Assembly: GCF_002414845.1 (NCBI RefSeq)
Contig: NZ_DIAX01000078.1
Coordinates: 220-46,272 of the forward strand
Reading direction: 5' to 3'
Source of the DNA: Gordonia sp. UBA5067
GTDB lineage: Bacteria > Actinomycetota > Actinomycetes > Mycobacteriales > Mycobacteriaceae
Length of the DNA: 46,053 nt
Positions 16,537-26,367 of this stretch are shown piece by piece. Position 1 is the stretch's first letter. Every line of letters starts with the position of its first letter. The position numbers and the translations under genes were made by a program. The notes below the pieces were generated by a model. That model was given only the letters and a program-made list of their open reading frames with translations. It was not told the origin of the DNA and searched no databases.

Positions 16537-18449
16537 CAGGCACCTGCCGTCGTTGTGGAGAGCTCGCCGCGGATCGCCGATGCGCGGCGGCCGGCAATCG
16601 GGTTGGCCAGTTCGTGTCCCGCGGCGACCATGGCCGAGTACGGGACCGCGTGATCTGCCATTCGCCGGCGGTTACGCAGTTGCAACTCGTTGAGATGGAT
16701 TGCGCCGAATGTCGGGGCAAAAAGGTCCCAGCGGGCGAAGCGCTCGACCAGTTCGGGAAGCTGGGCCGACAACCCGTTGACGCTTGCGGCCACCTCCCAC
16801 CAGAAGTCGTCATCGTCGACGAGGCCGTGCTCGTGCAGCAGGGCGGCGAACGGGCGGAAGAAGTCGTCGAAGACATCGGAGAGGATGCCGAGGTTCCGCG
16901 ACTCGTCGGCCTCGATCGACCTGGCGCGAGCACACTCGGGCGGCAGATCATCGCACGCCCCGAGGATGAATACCTCCTCACCGATGTCCTTGAGGATGAC
17001 TCGTTGCGGCACACCGTCTTTCAGCACCAGTATCAGGTTCTCACCGTGTGGGGAGAACTTCAGCTCGTGCGCATAGAGGAGGTACACGATCGGCTGAAGG
17101 TAGGCGTCGAGATACCGCCGCAGCCATTCCCGCGCGAGCAGCCCCGACGCTCGGATGAGTGCGCCGACCATCGGCGCACCGCCCTGGTCGACGTGCAGCA
17201 GCGCGGCCATCGTGGCGAGTGCTTCCTCGTCGCGCAGCAGCGGGACCGGCGATTGCCGCCATAGCGCGGCCAGGGATTTGCGGTACTCCGAACCCGGATT
17301 GGTGGCCGAGGTGAATGCGGGATTGCGGTAGCCGATCGCCGCGACCTCGTAGAGAACCTCGAATCCGATGGACCGCAGGTACTCGTCGCCGCCGATCCGG
17401 TTGCGGATCCAGTCGTTGATGAGTGGCGTCGCACTCATGTAGTCGGCCGACATTCCGCGGGTGAAACCCATGTTGGTGATCGACAACGACATCTTGAGGT
17501 AGTGCCGCGCAGGATCGGTCCGGTTGAACAGTGTCCGGATCGACTGCTGCGGCTGGTACTCGTCGTCGGAGCGCCCGAGTTCGACGATCCGCCGGCTGCC
17601 GATTTCCGGCGCGAACAGCCGGGCCACGTGGTTCGCCCACTGCCACGGATGCACGGGCAGATACCGGAAGTCGGCTGGATCAAGGCCCTGCTCGACGAGG
17701 GTCGCGTCGAAGCGGGCGCGCTGCAGGACGCCGAGTTCATCGTCGAGGAGCGTGTCGTAGTCGACGCCGGCCATGGCGGCGAACTCGACGTCGTCCGCCC
17801 ACACGGCCAGCCACGTCACCCGTAGACGCGGTCCGAATTCGGGCGCGTAGCGCGTCAGGTCGTCGACGCTGAATCCGATGCGTCCCGCGTTGGCGATGAA
17901 GCAGGGGTGGCCCTCGGTCATCGCGGCCTCGATCGCCTGGAAGGCGGCGACCCGGTCACCGCCGGCGCACACCAACGACACCGCCGACGTGCGCCGCTGT
18001 CCGCGGCGTCCGGCACCGAGCGCCAGAGTGTTGATCAACTCCTCAAGATAAGCCGCAAGGTCGTCGCCCCCCTGAGGTTCGGTCAAGCCCAGCGCCACCC
18101 TGAAGTCGACGATGATCGCGACCGGATCGAGCGGGCGGCCCACTCCGTCGACGTGGCGCCGCACACTGCTCGCCGGGATGCTCCACGAGTCGAGGGCGAG
18201 CACCTGCGCGTCGAAGGCGTATTCGGTCCGCCCGTCGTCCGAGCGCACGGTGTATGGGCGCACGGTGTATGGGCGCACGGTGTATGGGTGCACGGAACCC
18301 CCGGCGCCCGCGCTGTCGTCGGTATGGATCGGTTCGGGGATGATGATCTGCTCATGGCAGAGTTCCGCCAAGATCTTGCAGACCAGCCGGAGCCGGTAGA
18401 CCTCCCACGCTTCGCGGTCCGGGACGATCTCGGTACTGGTCGGTGTCAT
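16536..18449 (-). CDS. NIS synthetase (IucA/IucC family, DesD-like)
   Basis: A 637-residue ATP-dependent siderophore synthetase. The family signature reads [20 protein letters not shown], whose GHPCFxANxGR(I/L)GF form is what I recall from DesD/AlcC enzymes that act on N-hydroxy-N-succinyl-cadaverine units. Further motifs are [48 protein letters not shown], and [18 protein letters not shown] with [10 protein letters not shown]. It should form an amide between a carboxylate (succinyl hydroxamate or citrate) and an amine. A threefold PYTVR repeat lies near residues 59-73. ATG 18449 overlaps the NRPS stop (ATGA). Confidence 0.92.
   Translation of the reverse strand: MTPTSTEIVPDREAWEVYRLRLVCKILAELCHEQIIIPEPIHTDDSAGAGGSVHPYTVRPYTVRPYTVRSDDGRTEYAFDAQVLALDSWSIPASSVRRHVDGVGRPLDPVAIIVDFRVALGLTEPQGGDDLAAYLEELINTLALGAGRRGQRRTSAVSLVCAGGDRVAAFQAIEAAMTEGHPCFIANAGRIGFSVDDLTRYAPEFGPRLRVTWLAVWADDVEFAAMAGVDYDTLLDDELGVLQRARFDATLVEQGLDPADFRYLPVHPWQWANHVARLFAPEIGSRRIVELGRSDDEYQPQQSIRTLFNRTDPARHYLKMSLSITNMGFTRGMSADYMSATPLINDWIRNRIGGDEYLRSIGFEVLYEVAAIGYRNPAFTSATNPGSEYRKSLAALWRQSPVPLLRDEEALATMAALLHVDQGGAPMVGALIRASGLLAREWLRRYLDAYLQPIVYLLYAHELKFSPHGENLILVLKDGVPQRVILKDIGEEVFILGACDDLPPECARARSIEADESRNLGILSDVFDDFFRPFAALLHEHGLVDDDDFWWEVAASVNGLSAQLPELVERFARWDLFAPTFGAIHLNELQLRNRRRMADHAVPYSAMVAAGHELANPIAGRRASAIRGELSTTTAGA
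18243..18295 (-). repeat. 15-bp tandem repeat in the NIS synthetase gene, 3.5 copies
   Basis: The unit GCGCACGGTGTATGG is repeated exactly at 18243, 18258 and 18273, then partially at 18288. It encodes a PYTVR repeat in the N-terminal part of the NIS synthetase. Perfect identity suggests recent slippage; the reading frame is unaffected. Confidence 0.92.
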
Positions 18450-21400
18450 CGTTCGGCGCACGCCTCGTTCTCATCGTCGAGGCCCGTCAGGCGCCGCCCG
18501 TTGTCGGTGAGCACGACGAAATCGTCGCGGGTGCAGTAACTCAGGCGCGCAGTCTTGGCGCCGACCGGGTAGTCGCCGGCGACGGTGAACCCCACCGCCG
18601 CATTGAGTCGCTGCACATCGGTGTTTCGGACATCGGGCTCCACGACGACCCGCTGCACGCCCGGCTGGGCGAAGGCCGTCCGCATGATGTGCAGCATTAC
18701 CTCGCCGGTGAACCCGGAAATCGGCGTATCGCTGGGTGCCACCAGCAGGTGCATGCCGATGTCGCCATCGCGATGGACGTAGCCGGACGCCGGGTCGGAC
18801 AGCTCGCCAATCGCCGGGTCGTACAGCTCAAACAGGAACTGCGGTTCCCCGTCGAGAAATCCGATGCGCATCCCGTATGACGCACCGGTGGCGGCGGCCC
18901 GGATCATCGTGGAAACCTCGTCGGCCGTCGCGGTCAGCATCTCCCAATACGCCGACTTCGGGTGCGTGAGCCACCGGTGAACGATCGGCGCGTGGGCATG
19001 CGGGTCCATCGGCTCCGCCATCAGCCGGTCGGCGAGGCGGCCCTGGGCACCCTCGGCGGGGTTGAGCTCGGCGGGGTTGAGTTCGGCGGGGTTGAGCTCG
19101 GCGGGGTTGAGTTCGGCGGGGTGGAGTGCGGCGGCCACCTCGTCGTCCGGCATGGCCATCACGGCGAGGTACTCGGCCGCGGCCGCCGCAACGTGCCCGC
19201 CGCCGCTCCCGGGTTCGAGGCAGGAGCCGTCACCGTCAAATTCGACGATGCGCCGGGCCAGCGCCGCGACCGTGCGCCGGGAGAACACGTCGGCGACCGA
19301 CAGCCGCGGCACGGCCAGCCACTCGCGTGCCTCCGCGACGAACCGAGTCGCCGAAACCGAGTCGCCGCCGAGCGCCAGAAAGTCGTCGTGCACCCCGATC
19401 GGGCGGGTGGCCAGCACCTCGCCGAGTACGTCGACCAAGACTTCTTCGACCGGCGTGCGCGGTGCGGTGCCCCCGGGCGCCGCATCGGGAACACCGAGCT
19501 CGATGACCGCGGTGCGGTCGTACTTGCCGTTGCCGGTGAGCGGCAGCTCGGGCAGAACGGCGATCGACCGCGGAATCATGTACTCGGGCAGCTCATCGCT
19601 CAGCGCCGCCCGCAGATCATCGCCGGTGCTGGCGCCGCCCGGCGCGCGGGCGACCGCGGCCCGCAGGTCACGACCATCAGACCAGGTGATCGCGCCGCGC
19701 ACCGCCGGTTGGCGCAGCAGCGCTGCCTCGACCTCACCGAGTTCGACGCGATACCCGCGTACTTTCACCAGGTGATCGCCGCGGCCCACGAAGTCGAGAA
19801 ACCCGCCGGGTAGATAGCGCAGGACATCGCCGGTGCGATACCAGCGTTCTCCGCCGGATTCGACGAACCGGTCGGCGGTCTTCTCGGGGTCGCCGCGATA
19901 CCCCCGGGCGACGCCGGCCCCCCCGATCCACAACTCGCCCGGAACGTGGTCGGGCCGGTCGCGGCCGCGCTCGTCGACGATGCGGCAGCGCACACCCGCC
20001 AGCGGGACACCGTACGGCACAAAGGCCGCACCGGCCGGCACGTCGCCGGCGGCGCAGTAGGTCGAATGGATCGCGGTCTCGGTGGTGCCGCCGAGCCCGG
20101 CGACCCGGCAGTGCGGCGACTGCTCGGCGACGCGGCGCATCAGCGCGACGTCGACCTTGTCGCCGCCCAGGATGATTTCGCGCACCGACGGCGCCAACGG
20201 GGCCAGGTCGAGAATCATGCCCAGGATCGACGGCACACAGTTGAGCACGGTGACCTGGTGCTGCGCCGTCAGCCGGGCCCAGTCATCCGCGTTGGTGACG
20301 CCGCCCTCACCGGGCACCACGACCGCGCCCCCCACCGCGAGCAGTGCGAAAACGTCGAAGACCGACAGGTCGAACTCGAGGGAGGACACCATGAGGCTGC
20401 GGTCGTGTGGGCCCAGGCGCAGCCGCTGCACGAGGTCGGTGAGCGTCGCAACGGCCGCCCGGTGCGGTAGCTCGACGCCTTTGGGTAGCCCGGTGGAGCC
20501 CGAGGTGAACAGCACGTAGGCCAGGTCGTCGGCGGTGACCGGGACCGGCCGGATCGGCTCGTGGCCAACCGCTTCCGCCGCGTCGACGACCGGTATTTGG
20601 ACCCCGGCCCAGTCGCCTGGGGCGTCGGTGAGGATCGCGGCGGGCCCCGCCGCCGATAGGATCCGCTCGCGCCGCGCGCCCGGCTGGGTCGGCGCGACCG
20701 GCACATAGGCGCCGCCCGCGATCAGGACGGCCAGCGCCGCAACAATCTGGGCACCCCCCTTGGCGAGGTTCACGATGACGGTGTGGCCGCGGACCACACC
20801 CGCCGCGGTCAACGCGCCGGCGACCCGCTGCGCCTCCTCGACCAGCTCACCATGGGTCCAAATGCGCGCATCGGTGATGATGGCGGGCGCCGCGGCGCGC
20901 CCGGACGCAGCCGCAATCACGGGGCCGTGCAACGTGCCGTCGAACACGCTGGCGGCCGGCAGCGGTTGCTCGACGGCCAGCCGGTGCGCCCGGATCTGCG
21001 CATCGACGGGATCCGGTGCCGGGCTATCCCAGTCACCGGCGATGAGCTGATCGAGCACCCGGACGTAGTAGGCGAACATCGCCTCGGCGACGCCGCGCGG
21101 CAACTCCGAGACCCGCACGTCCCAGTTGAGCAGCAGTCCGCGGCCACCGCCGGGCGCACCCACCTCGGTCACCTGTGCGTCGAGCAGGACCTGCGGCCCC
21201 TGCGACACGATCCAGGAGGGTGTGCCGAACTCCTCGGCGACCTTGGCCGAGAACAGTTCGCCCAAGCCCAGGGCACTTGTGAAGACAACCGGCGACAGCA
21301 TCGGTTCGCCATGGTGACGGCTCAGCTCGCGCAGCACGTCGAGCCCGCCGAACGAGCCGTGCGCCGCCGCGTCGTGCATTTCCCGACGCAACTGTGCCGC

Positions 21401-22597
21401 CCGGTCGGCCATGGTGGCGGACCGGCTCAGGTCGACGGCAACCAGGATCGACGAGGTGAAGTCGCCGACGACGCGTTCGAGGTCGGGGTGTTCGCCGCGT
21501 GGGTCGGCGCTGTCCCGATCGAATATCGGCACGGTAAGCAGAAAGCGCGGCGACGCGGAGTGGGTGCCGATCGCCTCGGCGAAAGCGGCGGCCACCGCCG
21601 CCGCCGGCGTCACACCCCGCTGTCGGGCATGCGCGTCGAGCCGCCGCCACTCCTCGGCGTCGATGCGGTGGTGCAACCGGACGGTGCGCGCCCCATCGGC
21701 GCCGCCGTCGGCGGCCGGGAGTTCCGGTGCGCCGGGCAGGTCGGCGATCCGGCCGCGCCACCATGCGGCGTCCGCCTCGCGAGCAGGACACTCGGCGCGC
21801 GCCGCACTGAGCTCGGCGTACGTGCTCCGAATCGGGGCGAGCTCCTCGCCCCGGTACAACCGCGCGAGGTCATCGACGAGGACGCGATAGCTCATCGCAT
21901 CGGCGGCGAGCATATCGACGTCCAGGTGCAGCCGGGACCGACCACCCGGGAGCAACGACAGTTCCGCGCGGAACATCGCACCGTCGCCGACCGGCAGCAT
22001 GCGGTGGGTACCGGTGTCACGGATGAGCGCTAGCTCCGCATCGACCGCCACGACCGCCGATGACCGCAGGTCGCGAACCACGCACGCCTGCGGGTGGGGT
22101 TCGCCGAGCCGCTGGGTTCCATCGGCCTCGATCCGCGTCCGCAGCATCGGGTGCCGGTGCGCCAGTGCCGAAACCGCGCGTCCGAAACGGTCGGCGTCGA
22201 CGATCTCGCCATCGAATTCGAGGTAAAGGTGCGCGGCCACACCGCCCAGCTGGTGGCTGTTCGAACGGCCCAACCAGTAGGCGTGCTGCATCGGCGCGAG
22301 GGGAAAGCTGGACTCCGGATCGGCACCAGCGGACCGAACCGGCTCGTCGGGGAGGCGGTCGGTGCCGAGCAGGCCGGCCCAGGCGTCGAGCCGAGGATCG
22401 GCCGCCAGCCGCGCGAAGTCCACGTCGTGGCCGCGTTTGCGCCACTGCCCGGCCAGCCGCATCATGCGCAGCGAGTCCAGCCCGTGCATCACCAGATCGC
22501 TGTCCGGCGCCAGCGACTGCGCCTCGACGCCCAGCATCGCGGCGACCTCGCCGCGCACGTCCACCCCGGTCACGGCATCGGAACTGACCATCAACAT
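18446..22597 (-). CDS. NRPS ArCP-Cy-A-PCP fused to a siderophore GNAT acyltransferase
   Basis: A 1383-residue enzyme. Domains: aryl carrier protein (1-80, Ser42 in GLDSLRM); cyclization domain (about 96-530, Cy motif DMLAADAMS at 228-236 = DxxxxDxxS); adenylation domain (about 550-1035, [11 protein letters not shown] at 697-707); PCP (1045-1115, Ser1080 in GGDS); a linker with five NPAEL-type repeats; and an IucB/MbtK/DesC-type GNAT (about 1200-1360; [35 protein letters not shown]). The specificity residues I read are D743 L744 F747 N786 I809 G811 L835 I843 H844 K1025, nearest the Thr code. No thioesterase is present. It should make salicyl-(methyl)oxazoline on the PCP, while the GNAT acylates an N-hydroxyamine. 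ATG 22597 has a GAGG site. Confidence 0.9.
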   Translation of the reverse strand: MLMVSSDAVTGVDVRGEVAAMLGVEAQSLAPDSDLVMHGLDSLRMMRLAGQWRKRGHDVDFARLAADPRLDAWAGLLGTDRLPDEPVRSAGADPESSFPLAPMQHAYWLGRSNSHQLGGVAAHLYLEFDGEIVDADRFGRAVSALAHRHPMLRTRIEADGTQRLGEPHPQACVVRDLRSSAVVAVDAELALIRDTGTHRMLPVGDGAMFRAELSLLPGGRSRLHLDVDMLAADAMSYRVLVDDLARLYRGEELAPIRSTYAELSAARAECPAREADAAWWRGRIADLPGAPELPAADGGADGARTVRLHHRIDAEEWRRLDAHARQRGVTPAAAVAAAFAEAIGTHSASPRFLLTVPIFDRDSADPRGEHPDLERVVGDFTSSILVAVDLSRSATMADRAAQLRREMHDAAAHGSFGGLDVLRELSRHHGEPMLSPVVFTSALGLGELFSAKVAEEFGTPSWIVSQGPQVLLDAQVTEVGAPGGGRGLLLNWDVRVSELPRGVAEAMFAYYVRVLDQLIAGDWDSPAPDPVDAQIRAHRLAVEQPLPAASVFDGTLHGPVIAAASGRAAAPAIITDARIWTHGELVEEAQRVAGALTAAGVVRGHTVIVNLAKGGAQIVAALAVLIAGGAYVPVAPTQPGARRERILSAAGPAAILTDAPGDWAGVQIPVVDAAEAVGHEPIRPVPVTADDLAYVLFTSGSTGLPKGVELPHRAAVATLTDLVQRLRLGPHDRSLMVSSLEFDLSVFDVFALLAVGGAVVVPGEGGVTNADDWARLTAQHQVTVLNCVPSILGMILDLAPLAPSVREIILGGDKVDVALMRRVAEQSPHCRVAGLGGTTETAIHSTYCAAGDVPAGAAFVPYGVPLAGVRCRIVDERGRDRPDHVPGELWIGGAGVARGYRGDPEKTADRFVESGGERWYRTGDVLRYLPGGFLDFVGRGDHLVKVRGYRVELGEVEAALLRQPAVRGAITWSDGRDLRAAVARAPGGASTGDDLRAALSDELPEYMIPRSIAVLPELPLTGNGKYDRTAVIELGVPDAAPGGTAPRTPVEEVLVDVLGEVLATRPIGVHDDFLALGGDSVSATRFVAEAREWLAVPRLSVADVFSRRTVAALARRIVEFDGDGSCLEPGSGGGHVAAAAAEYLAVMAMPDDEVAAALHPAELNPAELNPAELNPAELNPAEGAQGRLADRLMAEPMDPHAHAPIVHRWLTHPKSAYWEMLTATADEVSTMIRAAATGASYGMRIGFLDGEPQFLFELYDPAIGELSDPASGYVHRDGDIGMHLLVAPSDTPISGFTGEVMLHIMRTAFAQPGVQRVVVEPDVRNTDVQRLNAAVGFTVAGDYPVGAKTARLSYCTRDDFVVLTDNGRRLTGLDDENEACAER
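19052..19126 (-). repeat. 15-bp tandem repeat in the NRPS linker, five copies
   Basis: Five 15-bp units of the form YTCGGCGGGGTTGAG start at 19052, 19067, 19082, 19097 and 19112, the last with one change. They encode repeated NPAEL in the linker between the PCP and the GNAT domain, so copy number would tune linker length without altering either domain. Confidence 0.93.
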
Positions 22598-22602
22598 CGG
22601 TG

Positions 22603-24279
22603 CTACCTCGCTTCGATCTCGGCGCGCAGCGCCTTCTTGTCGACTTTCCCGATGGCCGTCAGCGGCAACGACGAGACGGTCCGCACCTCGTCGGGCAACA
22701 TGAATGCCGCCACATCGCGTCCCGACAGGAACTCCCGGATCTCGGCGAGCCCCAGTCGGTGGCCCGGCAGGTGTTCGGCGGAGGGCACCACCAACGCGCA
22801 GATCCGTTCGCTGAGGCTGTCATCGGGGGCGCCGATCACCGCGGCCTGCCGGATCGACGGATGGGCGATCAGGTACTCCTCGACAGCGTCGGCGGCCACG
22901 TTCTCGCCGGCGCGCAGAATGGTGTCCTTGATGCGCCCGGTCACCACCAGGTGACCCGAGCCGAGGCGCCGGACGCGGTCGCCAGACCGGTAGAAGCCGT
23001 CGGCGGTGAACGACGAGGCGGCCCGCTCGCTACCGCTCCGGAAGTAGGCGCGGATCGTGTACGGCCCCCGCACGAGCAGCTCGCCCTCGTCGCCGTCGGG
23101 GACGTCGGTGCCGTTATCGTCGACGATCCGCACCTCGTCTAGCTCCGACATCGGCCGGCCCTGCACCTCGTGCACCAGATCGCGCGGATCGTCGAGCCGG
23201 GTGGAACAGATCAGTCCCTCCGCCATGCCGAACACCTGCTGGACGATCGGGCCCAGAGCGGCATCGAGTGCCTGGGCGTCGGCTCGGGCGAGCTTCGATC
23301 CGCCGACCTGCAGCAACCGCAACGACGAGATGTCGGCGCTCTCCCACTCGGTGGCCGCGCACCACACCTGGGCGAGCGCGGGTACCAGTGCGGTCACCGT
23401 GACGCGGTGCGCCGCGATAATGTCGAAGGCCGCATCCGGGCTCGGGTTGTCGAGGAACACCGCGTGCCCGCCGGCCGACCAGATCCCGAAGATGCCGGGA
23501 CAGCACAGCGCGAAGTTGTGCGCAGCCGGCAGCGCAGCGAGATAGACGTCGTCCCCGGTGAGCCCGGCAACACCCGCGGACAACTGCGCGTTGAGGGTGT
23601 AGTCGTTGTGCGTGCGCGCGATCAGCTTCGGCAGCCCGGTGGTTCCGCCGGAGACCAGCAGGAGCGCGGGCAGGTCGGGATCGACCGGCCCGGGGAGGTC
23701 GACCCCGGCGGGATCGGCGTCGGGCATCGGGGCCGCGGCGGAGCCGTCGCCGGTCTCGCCGGTTACGAAGACGTGCGCGACGCCGGGGACCCGCCTGATC
23801 AGCTCCTGGCCGAGTTCCCGGTAGTCAAAGCCGCGGGTGGCGTCCTCGGCGAGATAGGCGACCGCACCGGCGCCCGCCGCGAGATGGGCGATCTCGGCGA
23901 CGCGGTGGGCGGGCAAGGCCATGACGGGCACCAGGCCCGCACGCAGCAATCCCAGCAGGGTGATGGCAAACTGCGCGGAGTTGTGTTGCTGCAGGATAAC
24001 GCGCTGGCCTGGGCGCAGTCCGGCGGCGACGAACCCGGCGGCCCGAGCGTTCATCGCCCGGCCGAGCTGGGCATAGGTCAGGGTCTGCGGACAGCTCGTC
24101 GAGGCGTCGGTGACGGCGGGCCGGTCCGGCGTTTGCCTCGCCGCCCGCTCGATGAGCTGCCACAACGCCCGGTCGGCGAACAGCCCGGCGTCGCGATAGC
24201 GCTGCATCGCCGTCGGCGGATGCGGGGTGAAGCCGTCGCGCAGCCCGGCGAACGGGTCGGTATCGGTGGCAGCGGTCAT
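22603..24279 (-). CDS. salicyl-AMP ligase (MbtA/DhbE type)
   Basis: A 558-residue stand-alone aryl acid adenylating enzyme that activates salicylate and loads the NRPS aryl carrier domain. Typical motifs: [104 protein letters not shown] and the closing [11 protein letters not shown]. The DhbE/EntE/MbtA family is clear; salicylate rather than 2,3-dihydroxybenzoate is inferred from the salicylate synthase in the operon and the lack of an isochorismatase or dehydrogenase. The stop lies 5 bases before the NRPS start. Confidence 0.92.
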   Translation of the reverse strand: MTAATDTDPFAGLRDGFTPHPPTAMQRYRDAGLFADRALWQLIERAARQTPDRPAVTDASTSCPQTLTYAQLGRAMNARAAGFVAAGLRPGQRVILQQHNSAQFAITLLGLLRAGLVPVMALPAHRVAEIAHLAAGAGAVAYLAEDATRGFDYRELGQELIRRVPGVAHVFVTGETGDGSAAAPMPDADPAGVDLPGPVDPDLPALLLVSGGTTGLPKLIARTHNDYTLNAQLSAGVAGLTGDDVYLAALPAAHNFALCCPGIFGIWSAGGHAVFLDNPSPDAAFDIIAAHRVTVTALVPALAQVWCAATEWESADISSLRLLQVGGSKLARADAQALDAALGPIVQQVFGMAEGLICSTRLDDPRDLVHEVQGRPMSELDEVRIVDDNGTDVPDGDEGELLVRGPYTIRAYFRSGSERAASSFTADGFYRSGDRVRRLGSGHLVVTGRIKDTILRAGENVAADAVEEYLIAHPSIRQAAVIGAPDDSLSERICALVVPSAEHLPGHRLGLAEIREFLSGRDVAAFMLPDEVRTVSSLPLTAIGKVDKKALRAEIEAR

Positions 24280-24285
24280 CGCTGC

Positions 24286-25923
24286 TCAGCCCGCGACGAC
24301 GAGGTCGGCGGCACAATGCCGGCGGATCTTGCCCGAGGGCGTCTTCGGCAGTTCGCCCCGCCCGATCAGCGTCACCGCCGACACCGGAACGCCCACGACA
24401 TCGAACACCGCGCGGGCCACCTCGTCGTGGATGCGGCTCACCTGCGCCGAGTCGTGCGCGACGTCGGATTCGGCGACGACCGCAATGCCCTCGCGCCCGT
24501 CGCGTCGCCGGATTGCGATCGCGGCCGCGTTGCCCGCGCGGATTCCCTCGACGGTTCCGGCCGCTCGCTCGATCACGGTCGGCGAGAGGTTGCGGCCCGA
24601 AACGATGATGATGTCCTTCTTGCGTCCGGCGACCACGATCTCCCCGGCGCCGGTGCGGTAGCCGAGGTCTCCGGTGTCGAGCCACCCCCGCTCGTCGACC
24701 GCACTGCAAAAGCCCGTCGGGGTGAGGTAGCGGGAGGTGACCGCTCCCCCGCGCACCAGCACCGTGCCGATGCGGTCGACGGGCAGCTCGGCCTTCTCGT
24801 CGTCGACGATCCGGACCTCGATCCCGGGGACCGGGCGGCCCAGCCGGACATGGGTGCGTACCGATTCGCCGACTCGGACCACCGAGCCATCGGCCTCGGC
24901 GGCGTGCGCGTCGATCGTGTCCACCGCGAAACGGGTGTGCTGGGAGTCGAAGGAAACCGCGAGGGTGGTCTCGGCCATGCCATAACTGGGCATCATCGCC
25001 TCGGGGCGCAGGCCGAATCGCGCCCCCGCGCGCACGAACAGCTCCACCGACTTCTCGTCGATGGGCTCGGCACCGTTGATGGCCACCCGCAGTGACGACA
25101 GGTCGTAGGCGCCGTCGGGCGCCCGGCGCAGGCGCTTGGCCAGTACCGCATAGGCGAAGTTCGGCGCCGCCGTGCAGGTGCCGCCGAAGCGCGTGATCAG
25201 CTCGGCCCACGATTCGGGCTTGCGCAGGAAGGCCAGCGGAGTGGTGATCACGGCGTCGGCCTGCTCCAGCATCGGCATGAGCAGCAGGCCGATCAGGCCC
25301 ATGTCGTGGTACAGCGGCAGCCAGCTGACCGCGACGTCGCGGCCGGTCGGTTCGACCGAGGCGAGCATCGCCGCATGGTTGTGCGCGACATTGTCGAAGG
25401 TAATGGCGACGGCTTTGGGGGTTCCGGTGCTGCCGGAGGTGAGTTGCAGGATCGCGGTGTCCGGCGCTTCGATATCGACCAGCGGCACCGCATCGTGGCC
25501 GGCAAGCGCGGCGACCGGGATGAACCGGGTGCCCACGTCCATGCCCGCATCGGCGAGTGGCTGGGCGAATGGATCGCCCGCGACGAGCGCAGTCGCGCCG
25601 AGCATCGCGATGACCTCGCGGGTTTCGTCGAGCCACACCTGCAGGTCGGTGCGCGGTGTCGGCTGGTGAAGCATGGTGAACGACGCGCCGCGCATCCAGA
25701 TCGCCTGGACAAGATCGGCGACGTCACCGGGGTCGCCGGCGAGAACGGCCACCACGTCCCCCCGCCCGATCCCGGCGTGGGCCAGGCCCGCCGCCAGTTC
25801 CGTCGCGTCGTCGCGGACTTGCGCCCAGGTCCGGAAGCGCAGTTGTGCCGGATCGTCGCCGCTGTGCAGCCCGGTGATCGTCGACGCCGGACCGGCCAGC
25901 CACACGGGGACGAGGGTGCTCAT
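24286..25923 (-). CDS. fatty acyl-AMP/acyl-ACP ligase (MbtM/FadD33-like), first operon gene
   Basis: A 545-residue adenylate-forming enzyme of the fatty acyl ligase branch: LQLTSGSTGTPKAVAITFDN (about residues 155-174), VSWLPLYHDMGLIGLLLMPM, SLRVAINGAEPI, MMPSYGMAETTLAVSF, WLDTGDLGY, VAGRKKDIIIVSGRNLSPT and LPKTPSGKIRRH at the C-terminus. Mycobactin's MbtM loads a fatty acid on MbtL; the divergent ACP at 26115 is the obvious partner. The ATG at 25923 has a strong GGAGGT site. It opens the leftward siderophore operon 48 bases from an iron-box candidate. Confidence 0.87.
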   Translation of the reverse strand: MSTLVPVWLAGPASTITGLHSGDDPAQLRFRTWAQVRDDATELAAGLAHAGIGRGDVVAVLAGDPGDVADLVQAIWMRGASFTMLHQPTPRTDLQVWLDETREVIAMLGATALVAGDPFAQPLADAGMDVGTRFIPVAALAGHDAVPLVDIEAPDTAILQLTSGSTGTPKAVAITFDNVAHNHAAMLASVEPTGRDVAVSWLPLYHDMGLIGLLLMPMLEQADAVITTPLAFLRKPESWAELITRFGGTCTAAPNFAYAVLAKRLRRAPDGAYDLSSLRVAINGAEPIDEKSVELFVRAGARFGLRPEAMMPSYGMAETTLAVSFDSQHTRFAVDTIDAHAAEADGSVVRVGESVRTHVRLGRPVPGIEVRIVDDEKAELPVDRIGTVLVRGGAVTSRYLTPTGFCSAVDERGWLDTGDLGYRTGAGEIVVAGRKKDIIIVSGRNLSPTVIERAAGTVEGIRAGNAAAIAIRRRDGREGIAVVAESDVAHDSAQVSRIHDEVARAVFDVVGVPVSAVTLIGRGELPKTPSGKIRRHCAADLVVAG

Positions 25924-25970
25924 TCGGGTAGGACCTCCACGGTTGTCGATCGGCACCAGCCACATTCACC

Positions 25971-25989
25971 TTAGTTAAGGGGAGGCTAA
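25971..25989. promoter_or_regulatory. candidate IdeR iron box 1 in the divergent siderophore promoter
   Basis: The 19-mer starts TTAGTTAAGG and ends GGCTAA, matching 13 of 19 positions of TTAGGTTAGGCTAACCTAA by hand count. It lies 48 bases before the leftward acyl ligase start and in the promoter region shared with the rightward ACP gene. Repression of both directions under iron sufficiency is the likely effect. Confidence 0.55.
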
Positions 25990-25995
25990 GAAGAT

Positions 25996-26014
25996 GTTGG
26001 TTAGGTATACCTTG
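25996..26014. promoter_or_regulatory. candidate IdeR iron box 2 in the divergent siderophore promoter
   Basis: The sequence GGTTAGGTATACC with flanks aligns at 12 of 19 positions with the iron-box consensus and keeps the GGTTAGG half intact (25999-26005). TATACC within it could be the -10 of the rightward ACP promoter, so a bound repressor would block polymerase. It lies 7 bases from box 1, a spacing that would allow two repressor dimers side by side. Confidence 0.52.
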
Positions 26015-26114
26015 CAGGATGGGTTGCCGTCTACTACGGTTTGCGGTGACTCTCGCCACGGTCGGCCACCACGCCGGGCCGTGCTCCCGCGCTATTTCCA
26101 CTCAGGAGGACCTG

Positions 26115-26360
26115 GTGTCCGATCATGTCGAAGCCACACTCACCGAGATCCTCATCGAGGACCTCGACCTGTCGGAGGATGAGGTGTCCGGTTCAGCCCG
26201 GCTCGTCGAGGACCTCGGACTCGATTCGGTCGCGCTGGCGATCGGCGTCGTCGCCATCGAGGAACGCCTCGGGGTCAAGCTCACCGAGCGGGAGATGCTG
26301 GCGGCCAAGTCGGTCGACGACCTGCGGCAGCTCGTCCGCGCACGCCTGGCAACGGTCTGA
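26115..26360 (+). CDS. acyl carrier protein (MbtL-like)
   Basis: An 81-residue carrier protein starting VSDHVEATLTEILIEDLDLS, with the phosphopantetheine serine in DLGLDSVALAIGVVAIEE and a C-terminal KSVDDLRQLVRARLATV. The GTG at 26115 follows AGGAGG (26104-26109) at a good distance, so it is preferred over the open frame upstream. It is divergent from the acyl ligase and 7 bases upstream of the WS/DGAT-type gene. In mycobactin synthesis the equivalent MbtL carries the acyl chain that MbtN desaturates and MbtK transfers. Confidence 0.9.
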   Translation: MSDHVEATLTEILIEDLDLSEDEVSGSARLVEDLGLDSVALAIGVVAIEERLGVKLTEREMLAAKSVDDLRQLVRARLATV

Positions 26361-26367
26361 CCCGGTG

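Noticed and set aside
23170..25095. 641-codon open frame on the plus strand opposite the two ligase genes
   Set aside because: It is antisense to well-supported adenylate-forming enzymes and its translation is rich in Gly/Arg/Asp without any motif, as expected for GC-rich shadow frames.
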